Assembly: GCA_910578405.1 (NCBI GenBank)
Contig: CAJTQO010000019.1
Coordinates: 1 to 17,451, forward strand
Source of the DNA: an uncultured Lachnospiraceae bacterium
GTDB lineage: Bacteria > Bacillota > Clostridia > Lachnospirales > Lachnospiraceae
Direction of reading: 5' to 3'
DNA length: 17,451 bases
This document shows, piece after piece, positions 1 to 7,880 of this stretch. The notes beneath the pieces were generated by a model, which was not told where the DNA came from, did no database searches, and was given only the letters and a program-made list of their open reading frames with translations. The position numbers and the translations under genes are program-made. Every line of letters starts with the position of its first letter. Positions within the stretch are counted from its first letter, which is position 1.

Positions 1-729
1 CACATCACAGATGGCTTTGATTTTCTCGGTTGTAACATCAGATGGTATAAGGATAAGTTATTAACCAAGCCGTCTAAAAAGAATTACAAAGCAATCGTGG
101 ATAAAGTCCGTTCAATCATTAAAAGTAACGCAACATGCCGACAGGAAGATTTAATCAGACAGTTAAATCCCGTAATCCGTGGTTGGGTTAATTATCAGAA
201 ATACAATGTATCACATGAAGCGTTTGCAAGATTTGACTTCGATGTATGGAGAAGCCTTTGGAGATGGTGCTATCGCAGACATCCGAAAAAGGGTAAAAAG
301 TGGATTGCCAAGAGATATTTCAGACAGATAGGTACAAGAAGCTGGACTTTCTGTGCCACAACGGAAGATGGTTTTGCATTAAAACTGATTTATGCGACAG
401 ATACTCATATCACGAGATTTCTGAAAACAAAGTCGGAAGCAACGCCGTTTAACAGCAGATGGGAAGAATATTTCGAGGAAAGAGACACGAAGCGAATGAT
501 GCGTGAGATAAAGGGAAGAAAGAAGATAAATGCACTGTATAAAATGCAGAATGGAATATGCCCTCACTGTAACGAACGCATTACGATTGAAAGAGGTTTC
601 CGAATACACACGACATTAGGCAAAGACTACAAGGAAAGACATTATTTACTTCATGCCGATTGTCACAGAAAGATACACTACTCGATTGAAAATGATGAGC
701 TGGCTCTGTTAGAACAACAGGGTTTATAA
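1..729 (+). CDS. ltrA: Group II intron reverse transcriptase/maturase, C-terminal part
   Basis: The reading frame is open from base 1, so this is the last 242 residues of a protein that starts outside the window; the in-frame GTG at 97 is not its start. The first residues (GFDFLG...) match the end of the RT domain of LtrA-type proteins. The maturase (X) domain follows (about bases 100-330), with the typical RGWVNYQKY and WRRHPKKG-like segments (here WCYRRHPKKG). The C-terminus is an HNH endonuclease-type zinc domain, with CPHC at 559-570 and H-x2-CHRKIH at 652-678. The usual double histidine of the HNH core is IHT here, so one histidine is replaced; second-strand nicking may be altered. The protein would bind and splice its intron and drive retrohoming. 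Confidence 0.95.
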   Translation, partial: HITDGFDFLGCNIRWYKDKLLTKPSKKNYKAIVDKVRSIIKSNATCRQEDLIRQLNPVIRGWVNYQKYNVSHEAFARFDFDVWRSLWRWCYRRHPKKGKKWIAKRYFRQIGTRSWTFCATTEDGFALKLIYATDTHITRFLKTKSEATPFNSRWEEYFEERDTKRMMREIKGRKKINALYKMQNGICPHCNERITIERGFRIHTTLGKDYKERHYLLHADCHRKIHYSIENDELALLEQQGL

Positions 730-735
730 GTGCTT

Positions 736-769
736 GAGCCGTATGAGGGGAAACTCTCACGTACGGTTC
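736..769 (+). ncRNA. Group II intron domain V (catalytic hairpin)
   Basis: Exactly 34 nt. The lower helix pairs 736-743 with 762-769 and carries the catalytic AGC triad at 737-739. There is a two-base bulge at 760-761, an upper helix 744-749 with 754-759, and a GAAA tetraloop at 750-753. Every paired position is Watson-Crick or G-U, so the ribozyme core looks intact. Confidence 0.95.
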
Positions 770-772
770 TTA

Positions 773-810
773 GGGGGGAAGGCGGTAGTAATACCGCTGA
801 CCTACCCGAC
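773..810 (+). ncRNA. Group II intron domain VI with branch-point adenosine
   Basis: The upper helix pairs 782-787 with 792-797 around a GTAA tetraloop. The lower helix pairs 773-778 with 801-807 and leaves A804 bulged as the branch point, 7 nt from the inferred 3' splice site after 810. The boundary rests on this spacing and on the resumption of the interrupted gene at 811. Confidence 0.85.
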
Positions 811-1113
811 CGTTACCTGTGTCAATTCATATAATAAATGCGCCATTCCGCATCCTATATCCAATACCTTCTGCCCTGGCTTCAGCCTATAATGGTCTGC
901 CAGCTTCTCCGCAACCTTCCTCCACCTTCCGTCGTATTTGTAACCTCCATAGCCATATTTCCTATCCCCCTCCCAATAATCATATCCATATTTCTTTGCA
1001 ATTTTTGCGCATTCCGCTTTATCATCACTGATTATGCGTCCAATATAGTCACGTTTCGTAGCTTTATGCAGACTTGAAACAAAATCAATATATGGCATTC
1101 TCCATCTCTCCAT
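811..1113 (-). pseudogene. Class I SAM-dependent methyltransferase, 5' fragment cut by group II intron
   Basis: The first 101 codons of a methyltransferase. The conserved start of the SAM-binding domain is visible as LKPGQKVLDIGCG (motif I), followed by LLYELTQV. The frame reaches base 811, then enters the intron, adds two foreign codons and stops at 802-804. The rest of the gene should lie left of the intron, outside the window. The start at 1113 follows the transketolase stop by 9 nt; Met-6 at 1098 has a better upstream GGAG and may be the real start. It is the last gene of the operon seen here and probably methylated a sugar or sugar intermediate. The truncated product lacks most of the Rossmann fold and should be inactive. 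Confidence 0.85.
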
Positions 1114-1122
1114 TTCTTCTAA

Positions 1123-2037
1123 TCATTCTAAAAGCCACTTAATCTCATTGTAAATATGCCCTATGCCAATGCCGTTCCTATCCTTCACCTGAGCATATGT
1201 GCCATATCCATTTGAGAATCCTTGCAGCCCTAAACGCTTAAAGGTCACACCGCTGCCGGATTCTGCAATAATCTCCGCCACTGCACTGCCAATCCCCCCA
1301 ATAATATTGTGATCTTCTATTGTAACGATTTTTCCAGTTTCCTGAACCGCCTGCAAAATTATGTCCCGGTCAATCGGATTTATGGTATGCAGATTAACAA
1401 CTCTTGCTTGTATTTTATCCTTTTCCAGCAACGCTGCCACATCCAGAATATCTTTTACAATACTGCCAGTCCCAATCAAAGTAACATCATTCCCCTCTCT
1501 CACGGTTATCCCTTTCCCGATTTGAAACGGATAATCTCCATCGTATATCTCCGCTTCCTTATTGGTTCCAAGCCTTAGGTACACAGGCCCCTCATATTCA
1601 TAAGCTGCAATGGTTGCCTTTTCCACTTCCATCGGACTTGCCGGGCAAAGTATCACTAAATTGGGCAGCGACCGCAATCCTCCCAAATCTTCCGTTGAAT
1701 GATGCGTTGGCCCCAATGCGCTATAAACTTCCCCGGCCCCGGTTCCAACTATTTTCACATTCTGCCTTTGCAGACATATGTCATTCCTTACAAATTCAAA
1801 GGCACGGTAAGCAAGAAAAGCCCCTATCGTATATGCAAAAGGAATCTTTCCGCAACTTGCCATGCCTGCCGCCATTCCTAACATATTTGCTTCCGATATT
1901 CCCAAATTCAAATATTGAAGCGATAAATCCCTTCGGTACTTGTCATACACAATCGCTCCATTATCCGATATCAGGGCATATACTCTTTTATCTTTACTTG
2001 CCAAATTATACAATGTATCCAAATAGGCTGTCCTCAT
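1123..2037 (-). CDS. Split transketolase, C-terminal subunit (pyrimidine-binding and C-terminal domains)
   Basis: This 304-aa protein matches the second half of transketolase. Residues 1-165 form the pyrimidine-binding domain, with GISEANMLGMAAGMA containing the ThDP-activating glutamate (Glu-49) and a GPTHHSTED segment. The remainder is the transketolase C-terminal domain, including the NLHTINPID-type strand. It begins 6 nt after the stop of the N-terminal subunit gene, so the two are co-translated and should form the active heterotetramer. Such two-gene transketolases are common both in metabolism and in sugar-biosynthesis clusters. Its place among heptose genes suggests supply of sedoheptulose 7-phosphate or a two-carbon transfer onto an unusual sugar; the sequence alone cannot separate these. 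Confidence 0.93.
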   Translation of the reverse strand: MRTAYLDTLYNLASKDKRVYALISDNGAIVYDKYRRDLSLQYLNLGISEANMLGMAAGMASCGKIPFAYTIGAFLAYRAFEFVRNDICLQRQNVKIVGTGAGEVYSALGPTHHSTEDLGGLRSLPNLVILCPASPMEVEKATIAAYEYEGPVYLRLGTNKEAEIYDGDYPFQIGKGITVREGNDVTLIGTGSIVKDILDVAALLEKDKIQARVVNLHTINPIDRDIILQAVQETGKIVTIEDHNIIGGIGSAVAEIIAESGSGVTFKRLGLQGFSNGYGTYAQVKDRNGIGIGHIYNEIKWLLE

Positions 2038-2043
2038 TTTATT

Positions 2044-2877
2044 CTAAACCTTTCCCTTTTTTAAATCTTCCTCCGTCAGGCCAAGTTCTTTCATTAAAAT
2101 TGGCAATTCCTGTGCATTTGGCATCCGGTAATGCCAAATCGGTATATTTTCCATAAAAGAAACTCCTTTTCCTTTAATTGTATTGGCAATAATCAGTGTT
2201 GGTTTGGATTTCTCTCTATGCAATAAAGCGTTTCTTATTTCCACATGATTGTGTCCGTCTATTGTAATCACATCCCAGCCAAACGCTTCCCACTTATCAG
2301 CAAAAGGCTCCATGCGAACAATATTTTCTAAGTTATCCATTGCCTGAAGTTTGTTATGATCCACAACCACTGTCAAATTATCCAGTTCCAACGTCGGTGC
2401 AGATAATGCCCCCTCCCAGATAGAACCTTCCTGACATTCCCCATCCCCCATAGCCACATAAACATGAGAGTCATTCAAAGTTGTTTTATTGGCATAAGCA
2501 ATGCCAATTGCAAACGACAATCCATGCCCTAACGCCCCTGTGGACGCTTCCACGCCAGGCACATCCTGCATTTTAGGATGTCCGCCAAACTTAGAAGCCG
2601 GCTTCCCGACTTTCCACAGTTCTTCTTCCGGAAAATACCCTGCTTTTGCAAGCGCTGCATATAAAGCATAACAAGCATGTCCCTTGCTTAAAATAAATTT
2701 ATCCCTTGCTTCCCATTTAGGATTGGATGCATCATATTTCAAAACATTATCAAAATATAAAACACTGATAATATCCGCTATGGAAAATGCCGCCCCCATA
2801 TGCCCGCCGCCTGCAAAATGCGCTATTTTATATATGTTTTTCCTTAAATCTCTTGCTATCTCTTCTATTGACTCCAT
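2044..2877 (-). CDS. Split transketolase, N-terminal subunit (ThDP diphosphate-binding)
   Basis: The 277-aa product carries the PP domain of transketolase: GGGHMGAAFS near residue 23, SKGHACYALYAALA, and the ThDP/Mg motif running from GDGECQEG (144-151) to N175 (VVDHNKLQ). Together with the next gene it forms one transketolase that needs thiamine diphosphate. The start at 2877 is preferred over an in-frame ATG at 2916, because GGGGA lies 7 nt upstream of it and it avoids overlap with the radical SAM gene that ends at 2891. The frame has no frameshift or missing catalytic motif. It is normal length for an N-subunit. Confidence 0.93.
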   Translation of the reverse strand: MESIEEIARDLRKNIYKIAHFAGGGHMGAAFSIADIISVLYFDNVLKYDASNPKWEARDKFILSKGHACYALYAALAKAGYFPEEELWKVGKPASKFGGHPKMQDVPGVEASTGALGHGLSFAIGIAYANKTTLNDSHVYVAMGDGECQEGSIWEGALSAPTLELDNLTVVVDHNKLQAMDNLENIVRMEPFADKWEAFGWDVITIDGHNHVEIRNALLHREKSKPTLIIANTIKGKGVSFMENIPIWHYRMPNAQELPILMKELGLTEEDLKKGKV

Positions 2878-2890
2878 ATCTGTTTCCCCA

Positions 2891-3955
2891 TTAAATAAAA
2901 TTAATATGCTGTTCATCCAAACCGTAAAACCGATTTATCAATTCATTCCTGTCATCATATACGCAATGATGCTGACAGGCTAATTGCGGATTAAATTCTT
3001 GAAAACGCCGTGTTGTATCTTCAGAAAACCAAACTTCTTTAAATGATTTCCGTGATATATCCCCTATCTCACCCTGGCTTAAATATGCTTTATCGTGACA
3101 ATAATAAATTTTGGCGTTTGCCGCAATAACTGTCACATAATCCTTTATGGCGCAAAATTTATAATTCCTTCCAAAAACTGCATTGCTGTCAAAATCACTC
3201 TCATACAAATTTATAACCTTAAAATCCGAATCATTTTCTTCCATTAATCTTTTTATCTGGCTTATTACTTTCCCTTTGAAAGGAGCATGGATTTTTTCCG
3301 CATCATTACCCATCAATGCTGTATACTTTATGTGATTAGCCCCCAACTCCCGCATCAATTTACCTGTCTGATACACTTCCTCATAATTAGCAGGGCCAAT
3401 TACAAAATTGATTCCTAACTCACATTCTCTCCCTTTTGTTTTAGAGAAATTTTCTATATTGCGACAAAGCGTCCGAAATGCCTCCTCCTTAACTCCCCTG
3501 ATTTTGGAATATGTTTCAGCGCATCCTGATTCCAACGAAATTCTTACCCACTTAGCATCTGATAATAATTCCGCATGCTTCCCTTGTAATAAACTTCCAT
3601 TTGTTATCATTGATAAATCAATCCCTGCCGCCAATACCGCCTTCATAGTTTCTTCCATATATGGATATAACAGCGGTTCTCCGCCTCCACTAAACGTGAC
3701 CGCCTTAACTCCGATATCTTTAAAATCCTCTATGATTTCCAGCATTTTTTTCCGCTCAATCTCGTCTGCCGGATTATATTGATTCAATTCCAGATATGGA
3801 TTCCTATAATGGCAATAATAACAATTCTGGTTGCATCTGTTTGTAGGTTTAATCCTCACATAAACAGGGGCAACCCTTTCCCCGTTTTGCACTTTTCTCA
3901 GTTCATTGCAATGTGCAAATATTTTCAGATTACTATATGGAGCCGCCTTTTCCAT
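2891..3955 (-). CDS. Radical SAM enzyme with SPASM-like C-terminal region (second of a pair)
   Basis: This 354-aa protein has the radical SAM cluster motif C41-x3-C45-x2-C48 in KPTNRCNQNCYYCHY, then the GGGEPLL strand-2 motif that contacts SAM. Its C-terminal third has further cysteines (KFCAIKD, YYCHDK, ACQHHC) of the SPASM/Twitch type, which bind auxiliary Fe-S clusters. The start at 3955 is chosen because AGGAGG stands 6 nt upstream; a frame-extending ATG at 3973 has no comparable site. It lies directly downstream of a second radical SAM gene with the same cysteine spacing, and both proteins end in H-[I/V]-N-F-I. It may make a radical-based change on a sugar or sugar-nucleotide; the substrate is unknown. 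Confidence 0.9.
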   Translation of the reverse strand: MEKAAPYSNLKIFAHCNELRKVQNGERVAPVYVRIKPTNRCNQNCYYCHYRNPYLELNQYNPADEIERKKMLEIIEDFKDIGVKAVTFSGGGEPLLYPYMEETMKAVLAAGIDLSMITNGSLLQGKHAELLSDAKWVRISLESGCAETYSKIRGVKEEAFRTLCRNIENFSKTKGRECELGINFVIGPANYEEVYQTGKLMRELGANHIKYTALMGNDAEKIHAPFKGKVISQIKRLMEENDSDFKVINLYESDFDSNAVFGRNYKFCAIKDYVTVIAANAKIYYCHDKAYLSQGEIGDISRKSFKEVWFSEDTTRRFQEFNPQLACQHHCVYDDRNELINRFYGLDEQHINFI

Positions 3956-3976
3956 ACCTGTCCTCCTCTTCATTTC

Positions 3977-5038
3977 TCATATAAAATTCACGTGTTCCCC
4001 CGGATGTTTCAATTCATCCAAATACTTATTCATTTCATCCAGCCTGCACGCTTCCCTGCATACCTTATCAATATCAAGGCGGTTGAGCTTCTCACCGATT
4101 TCTTTCCGCCTTTTCCCTGTCCATATCTCTTCAAACGTATGCGTGTAAATATTCCCGTAACAGAATTCCTCTGCCCCAATATGCGCCACACAAGGCCAAA
4201 CATTGCCCTTTGCGTCAATATGTGTCATAAACGGCAGTCCATAACACTGCTGATAACGCTTTTTCCGGTGCATCTTCTTCATAGCATTTGCCCTGAAATA
4301 AATTGCAAAAGAATCCGTCCCATATTGTTCCAGTTCTTTTTCCAACTCCAGCATTGTCTCATAGTCTATCTGAAATCTGTTACTGCTATGCAAGTGCTGT
4401 GAATAGGGTTTAATTGTAAAATAATCAATGCCCATTTTGCATAACTCTTTTGCCATATCAGGCAATTGTTCCATATTATCAGGCAACAATAGGCACTGCA
4501 CCCCTAAAGTCGTTTTTAATTTCCGATCCCGCTTTATCCTTACCGCCTCTGACAAGTTTATTTTAACCCGCTCTAAATCCCCTTCCTTCCCCTGCTGAAT
4601 CCGGTCATATGATTCTCTCTCCATACTTGCCACGCTAAAACGAATCCATGTAAATGCTCCCAAACAATCTTTTGCCACTTCCTTTGTAAACAATACTCCG
4701 TTAGAACTCATAGCTACGTCAACGCCGCATGATTTCATCCCATTTGCAATATCTGGCATATCTCTATTTAGGAGCGGTTCCCCTTCTCCTGAACATACAA
4801 CGCTTCGCAGCCCATTTTTTCTCATTTGCGATATATCCCGCAATATAATATCTTTTTTCAAGAAATACGGCTGATATCCAATGTAATCCACTGCACAAAA
4901 CACGCATCTATGGTTACATGTGCCACTAGGAGAAATTTCCACCTCAATCGGATAAATATTTTCCCCTTTCACCCACTTTGCTACCACATCAGGGTGATAA
5001 ATCAATTTGTGAGAATCCATTCTGATTCCTTCGTCCAT
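3977..5038 (-). CDS. Radical SAM enzyme with SPASM-like C-terminal region (first of a pair)
   Basis: This 353-aa protein has the 4Fe-4S motif at C41-x3-C45-x2-C48 (GTCNHRCVFCAVDY) and a GEGEPLL motif. The C-terminal auxiliary-cluster region has cysteines in QQCYGLP, VWPCVAH, EEFCYGN and VCREAC. GGGAGG lies just upstream of the ATG at 5038; Met-7 (5020) also has an AAGGA site. It is 16 nt after the WcbI-type gene and 21 nt before the second radical SAM start. Domain layout and the C-terminal tail HVNFI match its neighbour, so the two probably arose by duplication or act on related substrates. Function inferred only from family and context: radical modification of a polysaccharide building block. 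Confidence 0.9.
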   Translation of the reverse strand: MDEGIRMDSHKLIYHPDVVAKWVKGENIYPIEVEISPSGTCNHRCVFCAVDYIGYQPYFLKKDIILRDISQMRKNGLRSVVCSGEGEPLLNRDMPDIANGMKSCGVDVAMSSNGVLFTKEVAKDCLGAFTWIRFSVASMERESYDRIQQGKEGDLERVKINLSEAVRIKRDRKLKTTLGVQCLLLPDNMEQLPDMAKELCKMGIDYFTIKPYSQHLHSSNRFQIDYETMLELEKELEQYGTDSFAIYFRANAMKKMHRKKRYQQCYGLPFMTHIDAKGNVWPCVAHIGAEEFCYGNIYTHTFEEIWTGKRRKEIGEKLNRLDIDKVCREACRLDEMNKYLDELKHPGEHVNFI

Positions 5039-5054
5039 ATACCCCTCCCCAACT

Positions 5055-5519
5055 TTACTTACCTAAATTCCATATAATATATTCTTCAATATATTCCTCT
5101 AACGTTAAAGATGTATTGCATAATGTGTATCTATAAGTATTCCGAATATTATTTTTACGAATATATTTTTGTGTGTATTCCAATCCCAACGCCCTTTTTA
5201 CACACCCATACACAAAAACTTCCGCGCCATCCAACAAGTCACTAACCTCACATGATTCATCTATGTCTATTTTAAGAATTTCCAATATCCGTCTGCCCTT
5301 TTCAAAAAGTATTTTACTTGTTGGATGATATGGTTCATAAAAAAGCAAAGTCTTTTTATAATTTTCTTCAATAAAATCCGATATTTTTATATCGCAATGT
5401 TTTTCCCTTGCTTTTAACTTCTTTAATTCCAGGTCAAAACTTTCTTTAATGAATTCCTCTGTAAATGCATCACCATTTTCAATTTCGTCCTTTATCTCAT
5501 TGATACCCCCCCCCCGCAT
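5055..5519 (-). pseudogene. WcbI-type acetyltransferase, C-terminal segment out of frame after the G tract
   Basis: A 154-codon frame that continues the WcbI-type protein encoded upstream. It contains a REKHCDIKISDFI segment and a YEPYHPT motif of the kind found near the C-terminus of that family. Its apparent ATG at 5519 sits immediately before the G tract and has no ribosome binding site, so independent translation is unlikely. Removing one G from the tract joins the upstream frame to this one and gives a single protein of 399 residues. As written, this segment is silent unless ribosomes slip by +1 on the G run or the tract changes length. Confidence 0.8.
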
Positions 5520-6255
5520 TATATAGCCCTTCTAAACACACATCCTTCCACATTAATGTGTTTGCAAGTAAATCAGTCACTTTTTCCTTTCCTGCTTCTG
5601 ATATCCTGTCAAAATCAATTGCATTCTTATTGGCATGGAGTTGCCGCCTTTTTTCAAAATCTATTTCACTACATGGTTTTAATTGTGGAAAAAATAAATT
5701 ACAGCCATATAAATTAGGTATTTTTATGCAAATACACTTTTCAGACAGCCGCCCTGTCACCTCTTCAACTGACGGCAACCCAAATTTATTATTTTTCATA
5801 ATATCCTGGACAATAAATAAATCGCACATTTCTAATGCATTATTTGCAGCCAATAATTCCCCTACATCTCTAAAATAATATTGGACTGTATATTCCCTGC
5901 TAAATGCCGGGTTGGCCTGCAGATATCTCATTATCTGATATATGTGACAATTTCCATACAAAATTGCCAATTTTTTATTTGCATATTCAGCGGATAAAAA
6001 ATTTTTATACTCTGCAAGCCCTATTCCCTCAAACGCAGCGCGCACTTCTTTCCAAGATTTTTCAGATCCAACTGCTACATATGTAAAATAATTATTTAAA
6101 TCATCTTTCACCTCTTCAAAGCTATAAACGGGCATATTATGAAAAAAACGTCCGGAATTTTTATCCACTGCATAAACAAATTCGTATTGCTCTTTATATT
6201 TACAATAAAATTTTTCCCCATCCAACCCCACTCCATATAAAACAACTTTTTTCAT
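5497..6255 (-). CDS. WcbI-type polysaccharide acetyltransferase, frameshifted at a G tract
   Basis: The 252-aa frame has an N-terminal Rossmann-like nucleotide- or sugar-binding region (VVLYGVGLDG, residues 4-13) and then the WcbI core, starting LAILYGNCH with GNC at 101-103. WcbI of Burkholderia acetylates the 6-deoxyheptose of the capsule, which fits the heptose genes upstream. The frame runs into ten consecutive Gs and stops two codons after them; the missing C-terminal part is in the next frame. The gene is thus written in an OFF state, as if a contingency locus, a decaying gene or a sequencing error. GGGG is present upstream of the start at 6255. Confidence 0.8.
   Translation of the reverse strand: MKKVVLYGVGLDGEKFYCKYKEQYEFVYAVDKNSGRFFHNMPVYSFEEVKDDLNNYFTYVAVGSEKSWKEVRAAFEGIGLAEYKNFLSAEYANKKLAILYGNCHIYQIMRYLQANPAFSREYTVQYYFRDVGELLAANNALEMCDLFIVQDIMKNNKFGLPSVEEVTGRLSEKCICIKIPNLYGCNLFFPQLKPCSEIDFEKRRQLHANKNAIDFDRISEAGKEKVTDLLANTLMWKDVCLEGLYNAGGGYQ
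5506..5515 (-). repeat. Homopolymer G10 tract inside the acetyltransferase gene
   Basis: Ten consecutive C on the + strand, G10 on the coding strand. With ten Gs the reading frame ends at 5497. With nine (or twelve) it continues into the conserved C-terminal part. A tract of this length inside a surface-glycan gene is the classic substrate for slipped-strand phase variation, although homopolymer miscalls must be excluded. Confidence 0.9.
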
Positions 6256-6341
6256 CCTCTATACCCCTTTATATCCACGCAGCGCCACTTTCCTGAAGCG
6301 TTTCGCAAACAATCCGCAATCCAGGCAAATTCGTCATACAT
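6252..6341 (-). CDS. Possible 29-aa small protein bridging two operon genes
   Basis: An ATG at 6341 overlaps the stop of the HldE-like gene (ATGTATGA), and the frame ends with a TGA that overlaps the ATG of the acetyltransferase gene (GGATGA). The ORF thus fills the 78-nt gap exactly, as translationally coupled genes do. GGGA lies 9 nt upstream of the start. The product is short, has two cysteines and two tryptophans, and matches nothing I recognise. It could be a coupling leader or a gene remnant. The evidence is only positional, so it may be chance. Confidence 0.3.
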   Translation of the reverse strand: MYDEFAWIADCLRNASGKWRCVDIKGYRG

Positions 6342-7866
6342 TAAATAAAGTCCCTGCAAATTTCAATACGTCCACTTTCTCCACATGTTTTTTATTTCCT
6401 ATAATATTAGCTCCTAAAGCTCCACCTATATTTCCCATAAATGTTCCAATTTCCGTTGACGCGCCGGCTGCTGCAAATAATCCCGCCAGTGCAAAAAAAG
6501 CATCTCCGGCTCCTATGGTATCCTTTACTGACAAAGTAAACGCCGGACATTCCAATATCTCTCCTTCTTCTATCTGGTAAGCTCCTAAAGCCCCCCTTGT
6601 CAACCATCCTTTTGCCTTCAAAGCGCAGCTAAGTTTTCTTAATTTTATTTTCTCATCATCCGAATACGATGGATATGCCAGTTCCAGTTCCTGCTGATCT
6701 AACGTAAATACATCCGCCCTATGGTATTTTGTTATGATATTCATTCCCTTATTGGATGAATTTGTCTGACAATTTAGCGCGAGATACTTTGCTTTTTCCT
6801 GAATTATCTCCATTACCCTGGCATCCACCAGTCCATGACCGAAATCGCATAAAAACACCACATCATAATTTCCTATCTCCGCCTCCAACATATCTGCAAA
6901 TTTCTCTTTTACACTACTCTCATATCCTGGTTTTTCCGGAATATTGGTTATAGCAAATACTTTCTTATACTCATCACGTTTTTCATTGCATGTCACATAT
7001 CTGCGTTTTATAATAGTCGGCGTCTCTTCACTGTAAGTCAATTTGAGCTTAATTTTATGCGCTAATTCATCAAACATCCGTAAACGGATATTTTTCTCAT
7101 TTCCCATTATTGACATCAATACTATATTTTCATTAAATGAGGAAAGATGCCGCGCAACCGCCGCCGCACCGCCAAAATATTCCTCCATGCCCTTTAACCT
7201 GGCTGAATATGCCATATCTTTGCTCATAATCCCCTGCATATTGCAATATACATATTTGTCAATAATGACATCTCCCACTACCAACGCTTTCAGGCCGCTT
7301 ATTTTCTCTGCATACCGTTTTATTTCCTCTAAAGAATTCCTTTGCCTGAAATCCTCCATATAGCGCCGGACATCATCTGGCAACCCCGATAATGCCGTAT
7401 TTATCAGCCTTGTAGAACTGAATACCTGTCCCCCTGTAAACTTAACCTTCCCGCCATGCCGTTCCACCAGTTCCTTCTCATCCGATATCTTCCCAGTAAT
7501 GTCATTCTCTGGTTTTTTATATTCCTCCCCCTTCACATATATATCAGGCTCAACTGTTTCCACAATATCATCTACCGTATAACCCTCTGAAAGCATTACA
7601 TAATTCACATATTCTATGGAACTTAAGAATCTCATCCTTAGTTCATCATTAAAATAAGGTCTTCCTGGCCCTTTCCTCACATATTTTTCTGATGTAAGCG
7701 AAACAACAAGGACATCTCCCATATTTTTGGCCTGTTCAAAATGAATAATATGTCCAGGATGTATGAGGTCAAACACCCCATGGCAAAGCACTACTGTTTT
7801 GTTTTCCCGTTTTAAATCTTCTTTAATTTGTTCTCTATATTCTTCCTTGGTCACTATTCTGCCCAT
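6334..7866 (-). CDS. Bifunctional cytidylyltransferase-like / PfkB sugar kinase (HldE-like, reversed domain order)
   Basis: This 510-aa protein fuses two domains. Residues 20-160 are a cytidylyltransferase-like nucleotidyltransferase with HPGH at 36-39 and FSSTRLI at 149-155 (the ISSTxxI motif). Residues 190-510 are a ribokinase/PfkB kinase starting VVGDVIIDKY, with FGGAAAVARH (231-240) and the catalytic DTIGAGD loop (449-455). These are the two activities of HldE, which phosphorylates heptose 7-phosphate at C1 and later transfers a nucleotide; in E. coli HldE the kinase comes first. The gene is 14 nt downstream of the epimerase and near gmhA, which supports a heptose role. The nucleotide used (ATP, CTP or GTP) cannot be told from the sequence. 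AGGCAGGG precedes the start. Confidence 0.88.
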   Translation of the reverse strand: MGRIVTKEEYREQIKEDLKRENKTVVLCHGVFDLIHPGHIIHFEQAKNMGDVLVVSLTSEKYVRKGPGRPYFNDELRMRFLSSIEYVNYVMLSEGYTVDDIVETVEPDIYVKGEEYKKPENDITGKISDEKELVERHGGKVKFTGGQVFSSTRLINTALSGLPDDVRRYMEDFRQRNSLEEIKRYAEKISGLKALVVGDVIIDKYVYCNMQGIMSKDMAYSARLKGMEEYFGGAAAVARHLSSFNENIVLMSIMGNEKNIRLRMFDELAHKIKLKLTYSEETPTIIKRRYVTCNEKRDEYKKVFAITNIPEKPGYESSVKEKFADMLEAEIGNYDVVFLCDFGHGLVDARVMEIIQEKAKYLALNCQTNSSNKGMNIITKYHRADVFTLDQQELELAYPSYSDDEKIKLRKLSCALKAKGWLTRGALGAYQIEEGEILECPAFTLSVKDTIGAGDAFFALAGLFAAAGASTEIGTFMGNIGGALGANIIGNKKHVEKVDVLKFAGTLFNV

Positions 7867-7880
7867 GAAACACCCTGCCT

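Larger units (their letters stand above)
1..810 (+). mobile_element. Group II intron, 3' part (5' end outside window)
   Basis: A bacterial retroelement whose 5' domains lie left of the window. Visible are the end of the intron-encoded protein (stop at 729), domain V (736-769) and domain VI ending at about 810. The 3' boundary is placed at 810 because the bulged adenine A804 in domain VI then lies at position -7, the intron ends in AC as usual, and from 811 leftward-reading methyltransferase coding sequence resumes exactly at a codon boundary. The intron is antisense to the gene it interrupts, so splicing from the intron's own transcript cannot repair the methyltransferase message. The element is probably still mobile-competent at this end, but the missing 5' half prevents a verdict. 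Confidence 0.93.

Noticed and set aside
781..791. GGCGGTAGTAA resembling the ops/JUMPstart element of polysaccharide operons
   Set aside because: It is the upper helix and GTAA loop of group II intron domain VI, on the wrong strand and at the end of the operon.
5055..5519. An independent gene starting at ATG 5519
   Set aside because: The ATG abuts the G tract without a ribosome binding site, and the sequence continues the WcbI-type protein when one G is removed.
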